Notes: generated by a model from the sequence alone, not told the origin. Shown: positions 1 through 8,553, counted from the stretch's first letter. The stretch: 64,000 nt of DNA from Flavobacterium sp. 9 (GCF_002754195.1 NZ_PEEU01000001.1:2852001-2916000); one strand, 5' to 3'. Made by a program: numbers and translations.

Positions 1-259
1 TATTTTGTGCTGCAGCCAAGTCCGCTTTTTGTTTTGCAAGATCAGCTTTTGTATCGTTTAGATCTTTTGTTAAAGCATCACGATCTAATTCTAACTGATT
101 TTTTGATTTTTGCAAACTTGCATTTTCATCAGCAATTGAGCGATTTTCTTTTTTTAGATCTGAATATTTTGTTTCAAGATCGTTGTAAATTTTCTTGGAT
201 ACACATGAAGTCATAGACATGGCTACAACTAGTAATCCGATAGAGGCCTTTTTAATCAT
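1..259 (-). CDS. Coiled-coil lipoprotein, N-terminal part (runs off the window)
   Basis: Reading leftwards from the ATG at 257-259, an 86-residue N-terminus is visible and the frame is still open at base 1. A short hydrophobic signal peptide ends in a lipobox (MSMTSC), so the mature protein should be acylated on Cys21. The following 60 residues are charged heptad-like sequence rich in Lys, Asp, Gln and Ala with no Pro, typical of an alpha-helical coiled coil. In Flavobacteriia this arrangement often precedes an OmpA/MotB peptidoglycan-binding domain, but that part is outside the window, so OmpA family is only an inference. Confidence 0.75.
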   Translation of the reverse strand, partial: MIKKASIGLLVVAMSMTSCVSKKIYNDLETKYSDLKKENRSIADENASLQKSKNQLELDRDALTKDLNDTKADLAKQKADLAAAQN

Positions 260-296
260 ACTGTTTTTTATTTGGAGGGTATTAATAATCTAACAA

Positions 297-335
297 TGTC
301 AAAATTCAACAACAATAACAATGTCAATTTTGACA
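297..335. repeat. 10-bp inverted repeat upstream of the coiled-coil lipoprotein gene
   Basis: TGTCAAAATT (297-306) and its exact complement AATTTTGACA (326-335) are separated by 19 bases, in the gap between the end of xth (375) and the lipoprotein start (259). It could be an operator or a weak terminator for xth. No T tract follows it on the minus strand, which makes a terminator less likely. Confidence 0.4.
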
Positions 336-374
336 CTTAAAACTGCTATTCACTCAACAAGAACAATACCACTT

Positions 375-1136
375 TTATTCTATCTCAACTAAAACCGGAC
401 AATGATCTGAATGTACAGCATCCGGAAGAATAACAGCACGTTTTAAACGATGTTGCAAAGAATCGCTTACCAAATTATAATCGATACGCCAACCTTTATT
501 GTTTCCTCTGGCGCCAGCACGGTAACTCCACCAAGAATAATGATGCGGATCTTTATTGAAATGGCGGAAACTATCAATGAAACCAGACTTCATAAATCCG
601 TCAAGCCAAGCACGTTCTGCCGGAAGAAATCCTGAAACAGTTTTATTACGTACCGGATCATGAATATCTATAGCTTCGTGGCAAATGTTGTAATCACCAC
701 AAATAATAAGATTTGGAATCGTAAGTTTTAATTCGTTGATGTAGGTTTGAAAATCATCCATAAACATAAATTTATGATCTAATCTTTCAATATTTGTTCC
801 TGACGGAAGGTATAAACTCATTACAGAACAATCGTCAAAATCAGCACGAAGGTTACGACCTTCAAAATCCATGTGATGAATTCCGGTTCCAAAAACAACG
901 TTGTTTGGTTTTATTTTAGATAAGATAGCCACACCACTATAGCCTTTTTTGGTAGCCGGATAATAATATTGATACGGATAACCTGCAGCAGTAATGTCGT
1001 CTACGGGAATTTGCTCTTGTGTAGCTTTTATTTCCTGAAGACAAATCACATCTGGATTAGCATGTTGCAGCCATTCGATAAAACCTTTGGTAATTGCGGC
1101 ACGTATTCCGTTTACATTATAAGAAATAATTTTCAT
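375..1136 (-). CDS. xth: Exodeoxyribonuclease III (class II AP endonuclease)
   Basis: A 253-residue endonuclease/exonuclease/phosphatase-fold enzyme that would cleave DNA 5-prime of abasic sites and digest 3-prime ends during base-excision repair. The family motifs are present in order: NVNGIRA near the N-terminus, LQEIKA with the metal-binding Glu, GDYNICHEAIDI in the middle, and C-terminal SDHCPV with the catalytic Asp-His pair. Length matches the family. I chose the start MKIISYNVNG rather than an in-frame ATG 60 bases further upstream, because the family begins with this strand and a -7 box lies at 1157-1164, inside the longer reading. Confidence 0.95.
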   Translation of the reverse strand: MKIISYNVNGIRAAITKGFIEWLQHANPDVICLQEIKATQEQIPVDDITAAGYPYQYYYPATKKGYSGVAILSKIKPNNVVFGTGIHHMDFEGRNLRADFDDCSVMSLYLPSGTNIERLDHKFMFMDDFQTYINELKLTIPNLIICGDYNICHEAIDIHDPVRNKTVSGFLPAERAWLDGFMKSGFIDSFRHFNKDPHHYSWWSYRAGARGNNKGWRIDYNLVSDSLQHRLKRAVILPDAVHSDHCPVLVEIE

Positions 1137-1156
1137 CAGTGTTTTTTTTAGGATTC

Positions 1157-1164
1157 CAAATGTA
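1157..1164 (-). promoter_or_regulatory. -7 promoter box for xth
   Basis: TACATTTG on the minus strand fits the Bacteroidota -7 consensus TAnnTTTG and lies 20 bases before the chosen xth start. No TTG at the usual -33 spacing is obvious. Confidence 0.5.
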
Positions 1165-1216
1165 ATAAAAAAGTGGAAAGTTTGTGTTTGAATCAACGAA
1201 AAGTAGAGTTTTTTGT

Positions 1217-1224
1217 TATCTTTG
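1217..1224 (+). promoter_or_regulatory. -7 promoter box for olsF
   Basis: TATCTTTG matches TAnnTTTG, 30 bases before the ATG at 1255. The -33 TTG is not well spaced. Confidence 0.5.
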
Positions 1225-1254
1225 TTCGCTGCTCTAATAAATTAAAAATAGTAC

Positions 1255-3057
1255 ATGGGTTTAGTTACCGCGAAAGAAGTTGCAAAGGCAATAAATGTTG
1301 AGAAGTACGGAGTTCTTGGTACTTTTTCAGGCTGGATTCTTATGAAGGTTCTTAAGATCTCTACCCTTAATAAAATTTACGATCATAATAAACATTTAGA
1401 GGATGTTGCGTTTTTGAATGGGATCTTGGATGAAATGGAAATTAAATTCGAAATTCCGGAAGAAGATTTAAAACGTTTACCTAAAGATGGCGCGTATATT
1501 ACCATCTCAAATCATCCGCTTGGAGGAATTGATGGTATTTTGCTTTTGAAATTAATGCTCGAAAGAGAACCAAATTTCAAAATAATCGCTAACTTTTTAT
1601 TACACAGAATTGTTCCGCTTAAAAAATATATAATGCCGGTTAATCCTTTTGAAAATCATAAGGATGCTAAATCGAGCGTTGTTGGAATCAAAGAAACTTT
1701 GCGTCATTTAAGCGATGGAAAACCGTTGGGAATTTTCCCTGCCGGGGAAGTTTCTACCTATAAAGATGGAAAACTAGTTGTAGACAAACCTTGGGAAGAA
1801 GGCGCTTTGAAGTTAATTCGTAAAGCTAAAGTTCCTGTAGTTCCAATTTATTTTCACGCAAAAAACAGTAAGTTGTTTTATTGGCTTTCTAAAATTGATG
1901 ATACTTTGCGAACTGCAAAATTACCATCAGAATTGCTTACGCAGAAAGATCGTGTGATTAAAGTTCGTATTGGGAAACCGATTTCTGTAAATGAGCAAAA
2001 CGAAATTGAATCGTTTGAAGAATACTCAGAATTTTTAAGAAAGAAAACCTACATGCTTGCAAATCCTTTCGAAAAGGACAGCAAACTACTAGATACTGCA
2101 AGTTTAAAAATACCAAAAGCACCTAAAAAAATCGTAACGCCTGCAAGTGAATCTAAAATGCTTGACGAGGTAAATATGCTAAGAAACAGCGATTGCCGTT
2201 TGTTACAAAGTAAAAATTACGAGGTATTTTTTGCAAGAGCGAAATCTATTCCGAATGTTTTGCACGAAATTGGTCGTTTGCGTGAAATCACTTTTCGTGA
2301 AGTTGGCGAAGGAACAAATGAATCTATCGATTTAGATAAATTTGACCAATATTATCACCATATGTTTTTATGGGACGATGAAACTAAAAAAATTGCTGGT
2401 GCTTACCGCATGGGATTAGGTTCTGAGATTTATCGTAAATACGGAATTGAAGGTTTCTATTTGAATGATTTATTTAGATTTGAACCAGAATTACATGATA
2501 TGATGCATAAATCGATCGAAATGGGTCGTGCGTTTATCATCAAAGAATATCAGCAAAAACCAATGCCTTTGTTCTTATTATGGAAAGGTATTATTCATAC
2601 AACATTACGTTATCCTGAGCATAAATATTTATTAGGTGGTGTGAGTATTAGTAATCAATTCTCTGACTTTTCGAAATCATTAATGATTGAGTTCATGAAG
2701 TCTAATTACTATGATCCTTATATTGCACAATATATTCACCCGAAAAAGGCTTATAAAGTAAAACTGAAAGATGCTGATAAAGATTTTATATTCGATGAAG
2801 CAGAATCTGATTTGAATAAGTTTGATAAAATCATTGATGAATTAGAACCGGGAAATTTACGTTTACCTGTTTTAATCAAAAAGTACATCAAGCAAAACGC
2901 ACGTGTTGTTGCTTTTAACGTCGATCCTCTATTCAATAATGCTATCGATGGTTTAATGTACATTAGAATCGCAGATATTCCGGAAAGCACCATGAAACCG
3001 GTTATCGAAGAATTTCAAATAGAATTGGAGCGCAAATTATCTGAGAAAGAAGATTAA
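1255..3057 (+). CDS. olsF: Bifunctional ornithine-lipid synthase, OlsF type (O-acyltransferase + N-acyltransferase)
   Basis: A 600-residue two-domain protein. Residues about 80-270 are a PlsC-type lysophospholipid acyltransferase: NHPLGGIDG is a variant of the NHxxxxD active site, and FPAGEVS the substrate-binding motif. Residues about 310-520 are the hemolysin/OlsB-like GNAT fold that N-acylates an amino acid from acyl-ACP (for example FREVGEGTNESIDLDKFDQYY and SISNQF). This fusion is the OlsF architecture described in Serratia and Flavobacterium, in which the C-terminal half makes lyso-ornithine lipid and the N-terminal half adds the second acyl chain. Specificity for ornithine rather than glycine is inferred. 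The protein should act at the inner membrane. The gene stands alone and has its own terminator. Confidence 0.85.
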   Translation: MGLVTAKEVAKAINVEKYGVLGTFSGWILMKVLKISTLNKIYDHNKHLEDVAFLNGILDEMEIKFEIPEEDLKRLPKDGAYITISNHPLGGIDGILLLKLMLEREPNFKIIANFLLHRIVPLKKYIMPVNPFENHKDAKSSVVGIKETLRHLSDGKPLGIFPAGEVSTYKDGKLVVDKPWEEGALKLIRKAKVPVVPIYFHAKNSKLFYWLSKIDDTLRTAKLPSELLTQKDRVIKVRIGKPISVNEQNEIESFEEYSEFLRKKTYMLANPFEKDSKLLDTASLKIPKAPKKIVTPASESKMLDEVNMLRNSDCRLLQSKNYEVFFARAKSIPNVLHEIGRLREITFREVGEGTNESIDLDKFDQYYHHMFLWDDETKKIAGAYRMGLGSEIYRKYGIEGFYLNDLFRFEPELHDMMHKSIEMGRAFIIKEYQQKPMPLFLLWKGIIHTTLRYPEHKYLLGGVSISNQFSDFSKSLMIEFMKSNYYDPYIAQYIHPKKAYKVKLKDADKDFIFDEAESDLNKFDKIIDELEPGNLRLPVLIKKYIKQNARVVAFNVDPLFNNAIDGLMYIRIADIPESTMKPVIEEFQIELERKLSEKED

Positions 3058-3080
3058 TTACAGCGATTATTATAAAATTA

Positions 3081-3115
3081 AAATCCCATTCCGCCATGGC
3101 GTAATGGGATTTTTT
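3081..3115 (+). terminator. Intrinsic terminator of olsF
   Basis: A 10-bp stem AAATCCCATT / AATGGGATTT (3081-3090 with 3103-3112) is followed by a T run, 24 bases after the olsF stop. The loop contains GCCATGGC, which extends the structure. Confidence 0.8.
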
Positions 3116-3349
3116 AATTACAATTTTTTCCTCAAAACTAGTCCGGATGTTCCTTCCTAACCAATTTACAAAATCTTTATTTTTTGAGATTAAAATATAA
3201 CCTGACATACATTTAAATCTCTTTAAAGAGAACAATTAAACTTCGTTTATAAAGAGATGCAAATTACTTTGCAAAAGAACTGGAAACGTCCATTAAAAGT
3301 CATTAAAACAAAAGAAAAAGATATTTATCATTATATCCTTAAAAAGAAA
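3116..3349. other. Gap between the olsF and TM2 terminators, no recognised feature
   Basis: This AT-rich stretch between two terminators shows no convincing gene. Short readings on both strands lack family features. It contains only short AT-rich direct and inverted words such as CTCTTTAAAGAG. Confidence 0.5.
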
Positions 3350-3383
3350 AAATCCCATTCGCCGTGGCAAATGGGATTTTTTT
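3350..3383 (-). terminator. Intrinsic terminator of the TM2 operon
   Basis: On the minus strand an AAAATCCCATT / AATGGGATTTT stem followed by T6 lies just downstream of the TM2 stop codon at 3389. The stem is nearly the same as that of the olsF terminator 270 bases away, so the pair could also form a larger inverted structure. Confidence 0.8.
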
Positions 3384-3388
3384 ATGTT

Positions 3389-3664
3389 TTAAAACCAAGG
3401 CTTTTGGCCAACCTGATATGTTTGATAAAAATCTTCATCAGTTTTAGTGAGATAAATTATCCCTTCGATTATACCAATTAAACCTCCAATGCCAAATATA
3501 ATGTTCAATAAAATTTGAATAATCCCCTCTTTTGTATATCCTAAATAAAATTTATGAATACCCAAAAAACCTAATAAAATAGCTAGAATTCCTGCTACAA
3601 CCTTTTTATTCTCTTCACGATGAACCGGAGGATTGTTCCAATGCTCTGTTTTAGTGTTTTCCAT
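3389..3664 (-). CDS. TM2 domain-containing membrane protein
   Basis: A 91-residue protein with a polar N-terminal segment (about 20 residues), then the TM2 domain: two hydrophobic helices joined by a short polar turn (AGILAILLGFLGIHKFYLGY, then QILLNIIFGIGGLIGIIEGI). The GxxGxHxFYLG signature is clear. The molecular function of bacterial TM2 proteins is not established. It is the last gene of a minus-strand trio of small membrane proteins (DUF4234, DUF2752, TM2) and is followed by its terminator. Confidence 0.9.
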   Translation of the reverse strand: MENTKTEHWNNPPVHREENKKVVAGILAILLGFLGIHKFYLGYTKEGIIQILLNIIFGIGGLIGIIEGIIYLTKTDEDFYQTYQVGQKPWF

Positions 3665-3717
3665 TTTTATAGTGTTATTAGTTAATTAAACTTCTTTAAA
3701 AAAGGTTTTCCTGTCTT

Positions 3718-4191
3718 TTAAAACCAAATGGATTGATGCAATATATCATCAAACGAATTATTTTTGACAAAAAGAATCAATCGGATAAAATGATAAAAAG
3801 CTAAAAAATAAGCCAGATTGTAGGCCAATTTTCTATTATATAAAAGGCTTGTAAAATATTCTTTTTTAGTTATAATTTCTGTTGTCAAAACAATAATAGT
3901 AAGCCAGCAAAATACAATAACAAAAGGTCCTAAAATATGATAACTAAGTGACTTGTAAATATCTCCCTGATAAAAATAAACCAATGATTTTGTAATCCCA
4001 CAACCTGGACAAGGAAAACCTGTAACCATCTTGAAAGGGCAAAACGACTGATCAGATTCTAAATGGTTGTTATGATTATCAAGCATCAAAAAAAACGGAA
4101 CTATCAGTGTAATTGCTGCACCGATAATTCCGTAAATTTTACGCTTTGTTCTGTTATTATTTGTATAATCTGTTGATATCACCTTGTACAA
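3718..4191 (-). CDS. DUF2752 family membrane protein
   Basis: A 157-residue protein with about three hydrophobic helices. The DUF2752 signature FPCPGCGITKS lies after the first helix, preceded by FCPFKMVTG. The CPxCG dipeptide cluster looks redox or metal capable, but no activity is known. The start overlaps the end of the upstream DUF4234 gene by 35 bases, so the two are probably translationally coupled. No good later Met is available. Confidence 0.85.
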   Translation of the reverse strand: MYKVISTDYTNNNRTKRKIYGIIGAAITLIVPFFLMLDNHNNHLESDQSFCPFKMVTGFPCPGCGITKSLVYFYQGDIYKSLSYHILGPFVIVFCWLTIIVLTTEIITKKEYFTSLLYNRKLAYNLAYFLAFYHFIRLILFVKNNSFDDILHQSIWF

Positions 4192-4540
4192 TCATTGCTG
4201 CTGCAATAGGAAAAAAGAATCCTAAAACAATTAATAAAGTTGACTGATCTTTTTGAAGCTCTCCAGTTTTCTCATAAACTTTTGGCAACGCTTCTTTTCC
4301 AGCCAAATAATAAAAATAAATATTTACCGGCATACAACATCCTGCAAAAATTGCAATAGGCTGTGAGATAACTTCTCTTCCTGCAACGGCATTAAAAACT
4401 TCAGATACTTTAATATTCCAATAAATTAAGTATAATCCACAAGTTAAAAACCCAAAAAGCAATACCATAATAGGATCTACTTTAAATACTGGAATTGGTT
4501 CATTAAAATTATTAGACGTTTCTTTAAATTCGTTTTCCAT
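4157..4540 (-). CDS. DUF4234-like small membrane protein
   Basis: A 127-residue protein with an Asn/Glu-rich cytosolic N-terminus and then hydrophobic segments starting FGFLTCGLYLIYWNIKVSEVFN, the DUF4234-type pattern (a hydrophobic GLYxIYW core followed by a short amphipathic helix). Two more hydrophobic stretches follow. It is first in the trio with DUF2752 and TM2. Function unknown. Assignment rests on the GLYLIYW motif and context. Confidence 0.65.
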   Translation of the reverse strand: MENEFKETSNNFNEPIPVFKVDPIMVLLFGFLTCGLYLIYWNIKVSEVFNAVAGREVISQPIAIFAGCCMPVNIYFYYLAGKEALPKVYEKTGELQKDQSTLLIVLGFFFPIAAAMIVQGDINRLYK

Positions 4541-4723
4541 TTTTTATTAGTTAAAATTAATTGGTTATGTCCTACTCTTAGGATTTTCGGTCACTCCTTA
4601 TTTAGAAACAATATTATTAAAAATTAACATTAAAAACTAATTCTAGCCTAAAAATTCTACAGAAAAAACTCGTTATTTAATTCTAAAAACTACAATGCAA
4701 TCAAAACTTGGTCTTTAAATAAT

Positions 4724-5671
4724 TTACTTATTATAAACCGCTTTAATTTTATCTACTATAACCTGCGCCAAACGCTCGTGGCTCTCAAAAGTCCAACCGG
4801 CAATATGAGGCGTCAACAAGGCATTTTTGGCTTCCAGTAAATATTGAAAAGCTTCCGGAGTATTTTTATCCTGGAATAACGTTTCAAAAGATAATTTCTC
4901 ATACTCTAAAACATCCAAACCTGCTCCCAGAATCTTTTTAGCCTTCATAGCTTCAACCAAATCTGCCGTAACAATATTTTTACCGCGCGAAGTATTTATA
5001 ATCCAAAATGGCTTCGAAAACGCATTTATAAAATCAGAATCTACCATTTTATCCGTTTCCGGAGTCCAAGGAAGATGTAAACTCAAAACATCTGCTTTTT
5101 GCTGCAATTCCTTCAATGAAACTTGTCTGGCATTTTCGTCGCCTATATTTTCCAGAATATCATGAAACAAAACTTCTACTTCAAAACCACGAAGTTTTTT
5201 AGCAAAGGCTTTTCCCATGTTTCCGTAACCAATAATTCCAACGGTTTTTCCATCAAGTTCATGACCACGATTACTTTCACGATTCCAATGTCCCGCTTTT
5301 ATTTCGGCATCAGCCTGATTTAAATTATTGAATAACGACAAAATTACGCCTAAAGAATGTTCTGCAACAGCGTTGCGATTACCTTCCGGAGCAGCAATTA
5401 AGTGAATTCCTTTTGTCTCGGCATAATCACAATCGATACTTTCTAAACCTGCACCAACTCTGGCAATAAACTGCAAATTGGTAGCTTTATCCAGAAACGT
5501 TTTATCAATTTTAAAACGACTTCTGATTACAATTCCGTTATAATCCTGAATTTTAGATTCAACTTCTTCTTTTGAAGATTTAAAATCGGCGTGATTTTCA
5601 AAACCGGCATCTTCTAATTGTTGCCATAAAATAGGATGATTGCTATCGATGTGAAGAATTTTTATGCTCAT
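4724..5671 (-). CDS. D-2-hydroxyacid dehydrogenase (phosphoglycerate dehydrogenase-like)
   Basis: A 315-residue NAD-dependent dehydrogenase. The Rossmann motif GIIGYGNMGKAF sits in the middle, and the catalytic Arg (NTSRG), Glu (LEYEKL) and His (LTPHIAGW) are all in place. This short form lacks the C-terminal ACT domain of allosteric SerA. It could oxidise 3-phosphoglycerate for serine synthesis, but a 2-ketoacid reductase acting on another substrate is equally possible. Monocistronic, with a well-formed promoter (5692-5720). Confidence 0.85.
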   Translation of the reverse strand: MSIKILHIDSNHPILWQQLEDAGFENHADFKSSKEEVESKIQDYNGIVIRSRFKIDKTFLDKATNLQFIARVGAGLESIDCDYAETKGIHLIAAPEGNRNAVAEHSLGVILSLFNNLNQADAEIKAGHWNRESNRGHELDGKTVGIIGYGNMGKAFAKKLRGFEVEVLFHDILENIGDENARQVSLKELQQKADVLSLHLPWTPETDKMVDSDFINAFSKPFWIINTSRGKNIVTADLVEAMKAKKILGAGLDVLEYEKLSFETLFQDKNTPEAFQYLLEAKNALLTPHIAGWTFESHERLAQVIVDKIKAVYNK

Positions 5672-5691
5672 TACTTTTTAATTTTATAAAA

Positions 5692-5720
5692 CAAAAATAC
5701 GGTTAATTATTTATTAGCAA
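5692..5720 (-). promoter_or_regulatory. Full -33/-7 promoter for the 2-hydroxyacid dehydrogenase gene
   Basis: On the minus strand TTG (5718-5720), an 18-bp spacer (5700-5717) and TATTTTTG (5692-5699) match the Flavobacterium consensus TTG-N17-23-TAnnTTTG. The start codon is 20 bases beyond. This is one of the two best-formed promoters in the window. Confidence 0.7.
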
Positions 5721-5842
5721 TCCTGAAAAGTTTCAGGTTTCAAGTTCAAAAAATTGTGACTTTACAACAATACTCAAGTCATTAGACACAAACACTTTGA
5801 TCTTAACCGCCTTCAGAATTTTTTATTGGCTATAATTTTTTT

Positions 5843-5850
5843 TAACTTTG
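5843..5850 (+). promoter_or_regulatory. -7 promoter box for nhaA operon
   Basis: TAACTTTG matches TAnnTTTG, 64 bases before nhaA. A TTG at 5826-5828 gives only a 14-bp spacer. The leader of about 55 bases is longer than usual here but shows no recognised riboswitch. Confidence 0.5.
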
Positions 5851-5914
5851 AAAATATTACGATTCGCCGACTTTCGATGAATTTATCCTTTCTAAATTAT
5901 AATTCCCCTCCAAT

Positions 5915-7060
5915 ATGAAACTAACCAAGACTTTTAAAGCCTTTTTTGAAAATGAAAAATCAGGAGGAATATTATTACTCTTTGTCACTATTATATCACT
6001 TTATCTCGCCAATTCTTCTTTTCAGACAGAATACATCGCTTTTTGGGAAAAAGATATAAACGGACATTCAATCACACATTGGATTAATGATGGATTAATG
6101 ACAATCTTCTTTTTGTTGATTGGACTAGAATTGGAACGCGAAATTTATCATGGCGAATTATCCAGCATCAAAAATGCCTCTTTACCAATTATGGCAGCTC
6201 TTGGCGGAATGCTTATTCCTGCAGCAATTTTCCTAGCTTTAAATTTTGGAACCGCAACTCAAAACGGAGCTGGAATCCCAATGGCTACAGACATTGCTTT
6301 TGCAATCGGAATTTTATCTCTTTTAGGAAAGAAAGTTCCATCATCGCTAAAAGTGTTTCTAACTGCTTTGGCAGTTATTGACGATTTAGGTGCCATTATC
6401 GTGATTGCCGTTTTCTACACTACTACAATTTCTTTTATAAATCTTGCCATTGCCTTAGGAATTTGGATAATCTTATTTATTTTGAATCGAATGAAAGTTC
6501 AAAACCTGATTCCATATTTAATTGGAGGTATCGTAATGTGGTATTTTATGTTAAACTCAGGAGTTCATGCGACAATTACAGGAGTTATTTTGGCTTTTGT
6601 AATTCCGTTTGGCGATGGTGGCGAGAATTCGTCGTCGTATAAACTACAGCACTTTTTACACAAACCCGTTGCTTTCTTCATTTTGCCATTATTTGCCATT
6701 GCCAATACTTGCATCGCTATTGAATCTGACTGGCACGAAGGATTGAATCATCCAAACACATTTGGAATAATCTTAGGTTTAGTAATTGGAAAACCTCTGG
6801 GAATTTTACTTTTCTCTTCTATTGGAGTAAGTGCGGGATTATGTTCTTTGCCTAAAAGTCTGAAATGGGCACATATTCTGGGCGCAGGAATGTTAGGCGG
6901 AATTGGTTTTACAATGTCAATCTTCATCACGATTTTAGCTTTTAAAGATCCTGAAACTATTGTGTTTTCTAAAATCGCTATTTTGATCGCTTCAATACTT
7001 TCCGGAATTTTTGGATTAGTTTATTTGAAATATACTGTATCGAAGAAAAAAACCATTTAA
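5915..7060 (+). CDS. nhaA: Na+/H+ antiporter NhaA
   Basis: A 381-residue polytopic inner-membrane protein of the NhaA family, which expels Na+ in exchange for protons. Family landmarks are present: N-terminal FFENEKSGGILL, the discontinuous-helix motif ATDIAFAIGIL, and AVIDDLGAI with the two adjacent Asp residues that bind Na+/H+. The C-terminal GIGFTMSIFI segment is also typical. Length agrees with the family (about 380-400). First gene of a probable four-gene plus-strand run; the next gene begins two bases after its stop. Confidence 0.97.
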   Translation: MKLTKTFKAFFENEKSGGILLLFVTIISLYLANSSFQTEYIAFWEKDINGHSITHWINDGLMTIFFLLIGLELEREIYHGELSSIKNASLPIMAALGGMLIPAAIFLALNFGTATQNGAGIPMATDIAFAIGILSLLGKKVPSSLKVFLTALAVIDDLGAIIVIAVFYTTTISFINLAIALGIWIILFILNRMKVQNLIPYLIGGIVMWYFMLNSGVHATITGVILAFVIPFGDGGENSSSYKLQHFLHKPVAFFILPLFAIANTCIAIESDWHEGLNHPNTFGIILGLVIGKPLGILLFSSIGVSAGLCSLPKSLKWAHILGAGMLGGIGFTMSIFITILAFKDPETIVFSKIAILIASILSGIFGLVYLKYTVSKKKTI

Positions 7061-7061
7061 C

Positions 7062-7598
7062 ATGACAATGTCTTTTTATAAAATCACAATTATAGTATTG
7101 TCTTTTCTACTATTTTCTGCCTGTAAGGATAAATCAAAAAGTGTCACAGACGAAAACAATTCTAAAGAAGTCCTTATCGATTTGACAAACAAAAAAGATG
7201 AATCTATTGAAGGTTTATACAAAACAGAACCAGATCCAAATAGCACTGACGAATGCGAAATTTCTCTTGAAATCGCTAAAATAAAAAGTGATTATGTGTA
7301 TTTTCTAAAAACTAAACTTCGAAAAGTAAAAGGCAAAGCAACTTTCTCTACAAATGAATCCGGAGAAAAATATATTGTTTTAGAAGGCATAAAATGGGAT
7401 GATTACGAAGGTGACATCAGCAATGAAGATGAAACTGATTCTATTTCTGACTCAAAAGAAGCATTAGAAATTCCTGTTGGAATTGATGCGAGTTATGTAA
7501 AAGACACCATAACTATTCAGAATTATGGCAATGCTATGAATTCGTATACCAAGATTTCAGAATGTGGAAGGAAATACATACAGTTGATTAAGAAATAA
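7062..7598 (+). CDS. Hypothetical lipoprotein
   Basis: A 178-residue protein whose N-terminus is a signal peptide ending in lipobox LFSAC (Cys at about 20). The mature part is acidic, has no recognised domain, and contains an Asp/Glu-rich stretch around residues 115-145 (EGDISNEDETDSISDSKEA). ATG at 7062 starts two bases after the nhaA stop; a second Met two codons later is equally possible. Tight spacing suggests co-transcription with nhaA, but no functional link is known. Confidence 0.75.
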   Translation: MTMSFYKITIIVLSFLLFSACKDKSKSVTDENNSKEVLIDLTNKKDESIEGLYKTEPDPNSTDECEISLEIAKIKSDYVYFLKTKLRKVKGKATFSTNESGEKYIVLEGIKWDDYEGDISNEDETDSISDSKEALEIPVGIDASYVKDTITIQNYGNAMNSYTKISECGRKYIQLIKK

Positions 7599-7609
7599 AA
7601 CTTACTATT

Positions 7610-7909
7610 ATGATTGCGAGAATCTGGCACGGAAAAACAAGAATTGGAAATTATGAAACTTATACTCAATTCATAAAAAACACAGCAATTCCTGACTATT
7701 CAAAAACGTCAGGTTTTATAAAATTATCATTTTTAAGAAATATCAAAAACAACGAAGCTCATTTTACACTTATTACCTATTGGGAGAACCTCGAAGTGAT
7801 TAAAAACTTTGCAGGCGAAGATTATGAAAAGGCTAAATATTATCCTGAAGATGATGACTTTCTCCTGGAGTTTGAGGAAAAAGTCGAACATTTTGAGGTT
7901 TTTGCATAA
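7610..7909 (+). CDS. Antibiotic biosynthesis monooxygenase-fold (ABM) protein
   Basis: A 99-residue protein with the ferredoxin-like alpha/beta pattern of the ABM superfamily: MIARIWHGKT at the start, a central GFIKLSFLRN strand, and TLITYWENLEVIKNFAGEDYEKAKYY near the end. Members are small dimeric cofactor-free monooxygenases or haem/quinol-binding proteins; which applies is not visible. It follows the lipoprotein gene by 11 bases and is probably in the nhaA transcript. Confidence 0.8.
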   Translation: MIARIWHGKTRIGNYETYTQFIKNTAIPDYSKTSGFIKLSFLRNIKNNEAHFTLITYWENLEVIKNFAGEDYEKAKYYPEDDDFLLEFEEKVEHFEVFA

Positions 7910-7983
7910 CAAAAAGACGACAATAAAAAATCACAAATTCCAGCACAATTGTCATTGGAGCTTTTAAATGATTTCTTTGCTAA

Positions 7984-8385
7984 ATGAAAAAAATAAAACA
8001 AATACTTCTTTCATCAATAACACTTATTATTCTCTTAATTGGAGTAATATTCTACCAGATAAAAACTTACGTTCCGCCAGCTTTTGATTGCAGAATGCCA
8101 GTTCCTGACTTTTGTGGAACACCTAATTTAACAGAAAAAGCAACAAAAGGAAAAGAAATTTTTAATGCGAATTGTGCAGCTTGCCATAAAAAACATTCCA
8201 GATCTACAGGACCAGCATTACAAAAAGTAGATTCTTTAGTTTTTGTAAAATGGTTAACGAATAAAAAGAATAAAATTGATAGTACAAAAATTGAAGAATT
8301 TGGAATTGATTACCATAAAATGACATTTTCAAAAACTCTAAACAAAGAAGAAGTAGCTAATCTAATTGAATATTCCAGAAACTAA
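7984..8385 (+). CDS. Monohaem class I cytochrome c, membrane-anchored
   Basis: A 133-residue protein with a hydrophobic N-terminal helix (residues about 7-24) serving as signal or anchor. It has one haem-binding motif CAACH (Cys64-Cys67-His68) and a likely distal Met ligand at 113 in YHKMTFSK. Two extra cysteines (36 and 44) before the haem domain could form a disulfide. It should act as a periplasmic electron carrier. The 74-base gap from the ABM gene leaves operon membership open. Confidence 0.88.
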   Translation: MKKIKQILLSSITLIILLIGVIFYQIKTYVPPAFDCRMPVPDFCGTPNLTEKATKGKEIFNANCAACHKKHSRSTGPALQKVDSLVFVKWLTNKKNKIDSTKIEEFGIDYHKMTFSKTLNKEEVANLIEYSRN

Positions 8386-8442
8386 GGACGTAAAACAGCA
8401 TTATTAACCTTCAATAGAAACATCATTCTTTACACATATTTA

Positions 8443-8475
8443 CCTTTGTCAAAGTTTAAAACTTTGACAAAGGTT
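8443..8475. repeat. 33-base perfect palindrome
   Basis: ACCTTTGTCAAAGTTT (8443-8458), one A, then the exact complement to 8475. It lies between the convergent cytochrome c and proC genes, upstream of the proC terminator. There is no T tract beside it, so it resembles the dispersed inverted-repeat elements elsewhere in the window more than an ordinary terminator. Confidence 0.7.
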
Positions 8476-8553
8476 TCACAAACTTTAGGCATCATCCTTT
8501 AAAACGACAAACCCGACAGATTTTAAAAACCTCTCAGGTTTACGAGACTCCAT

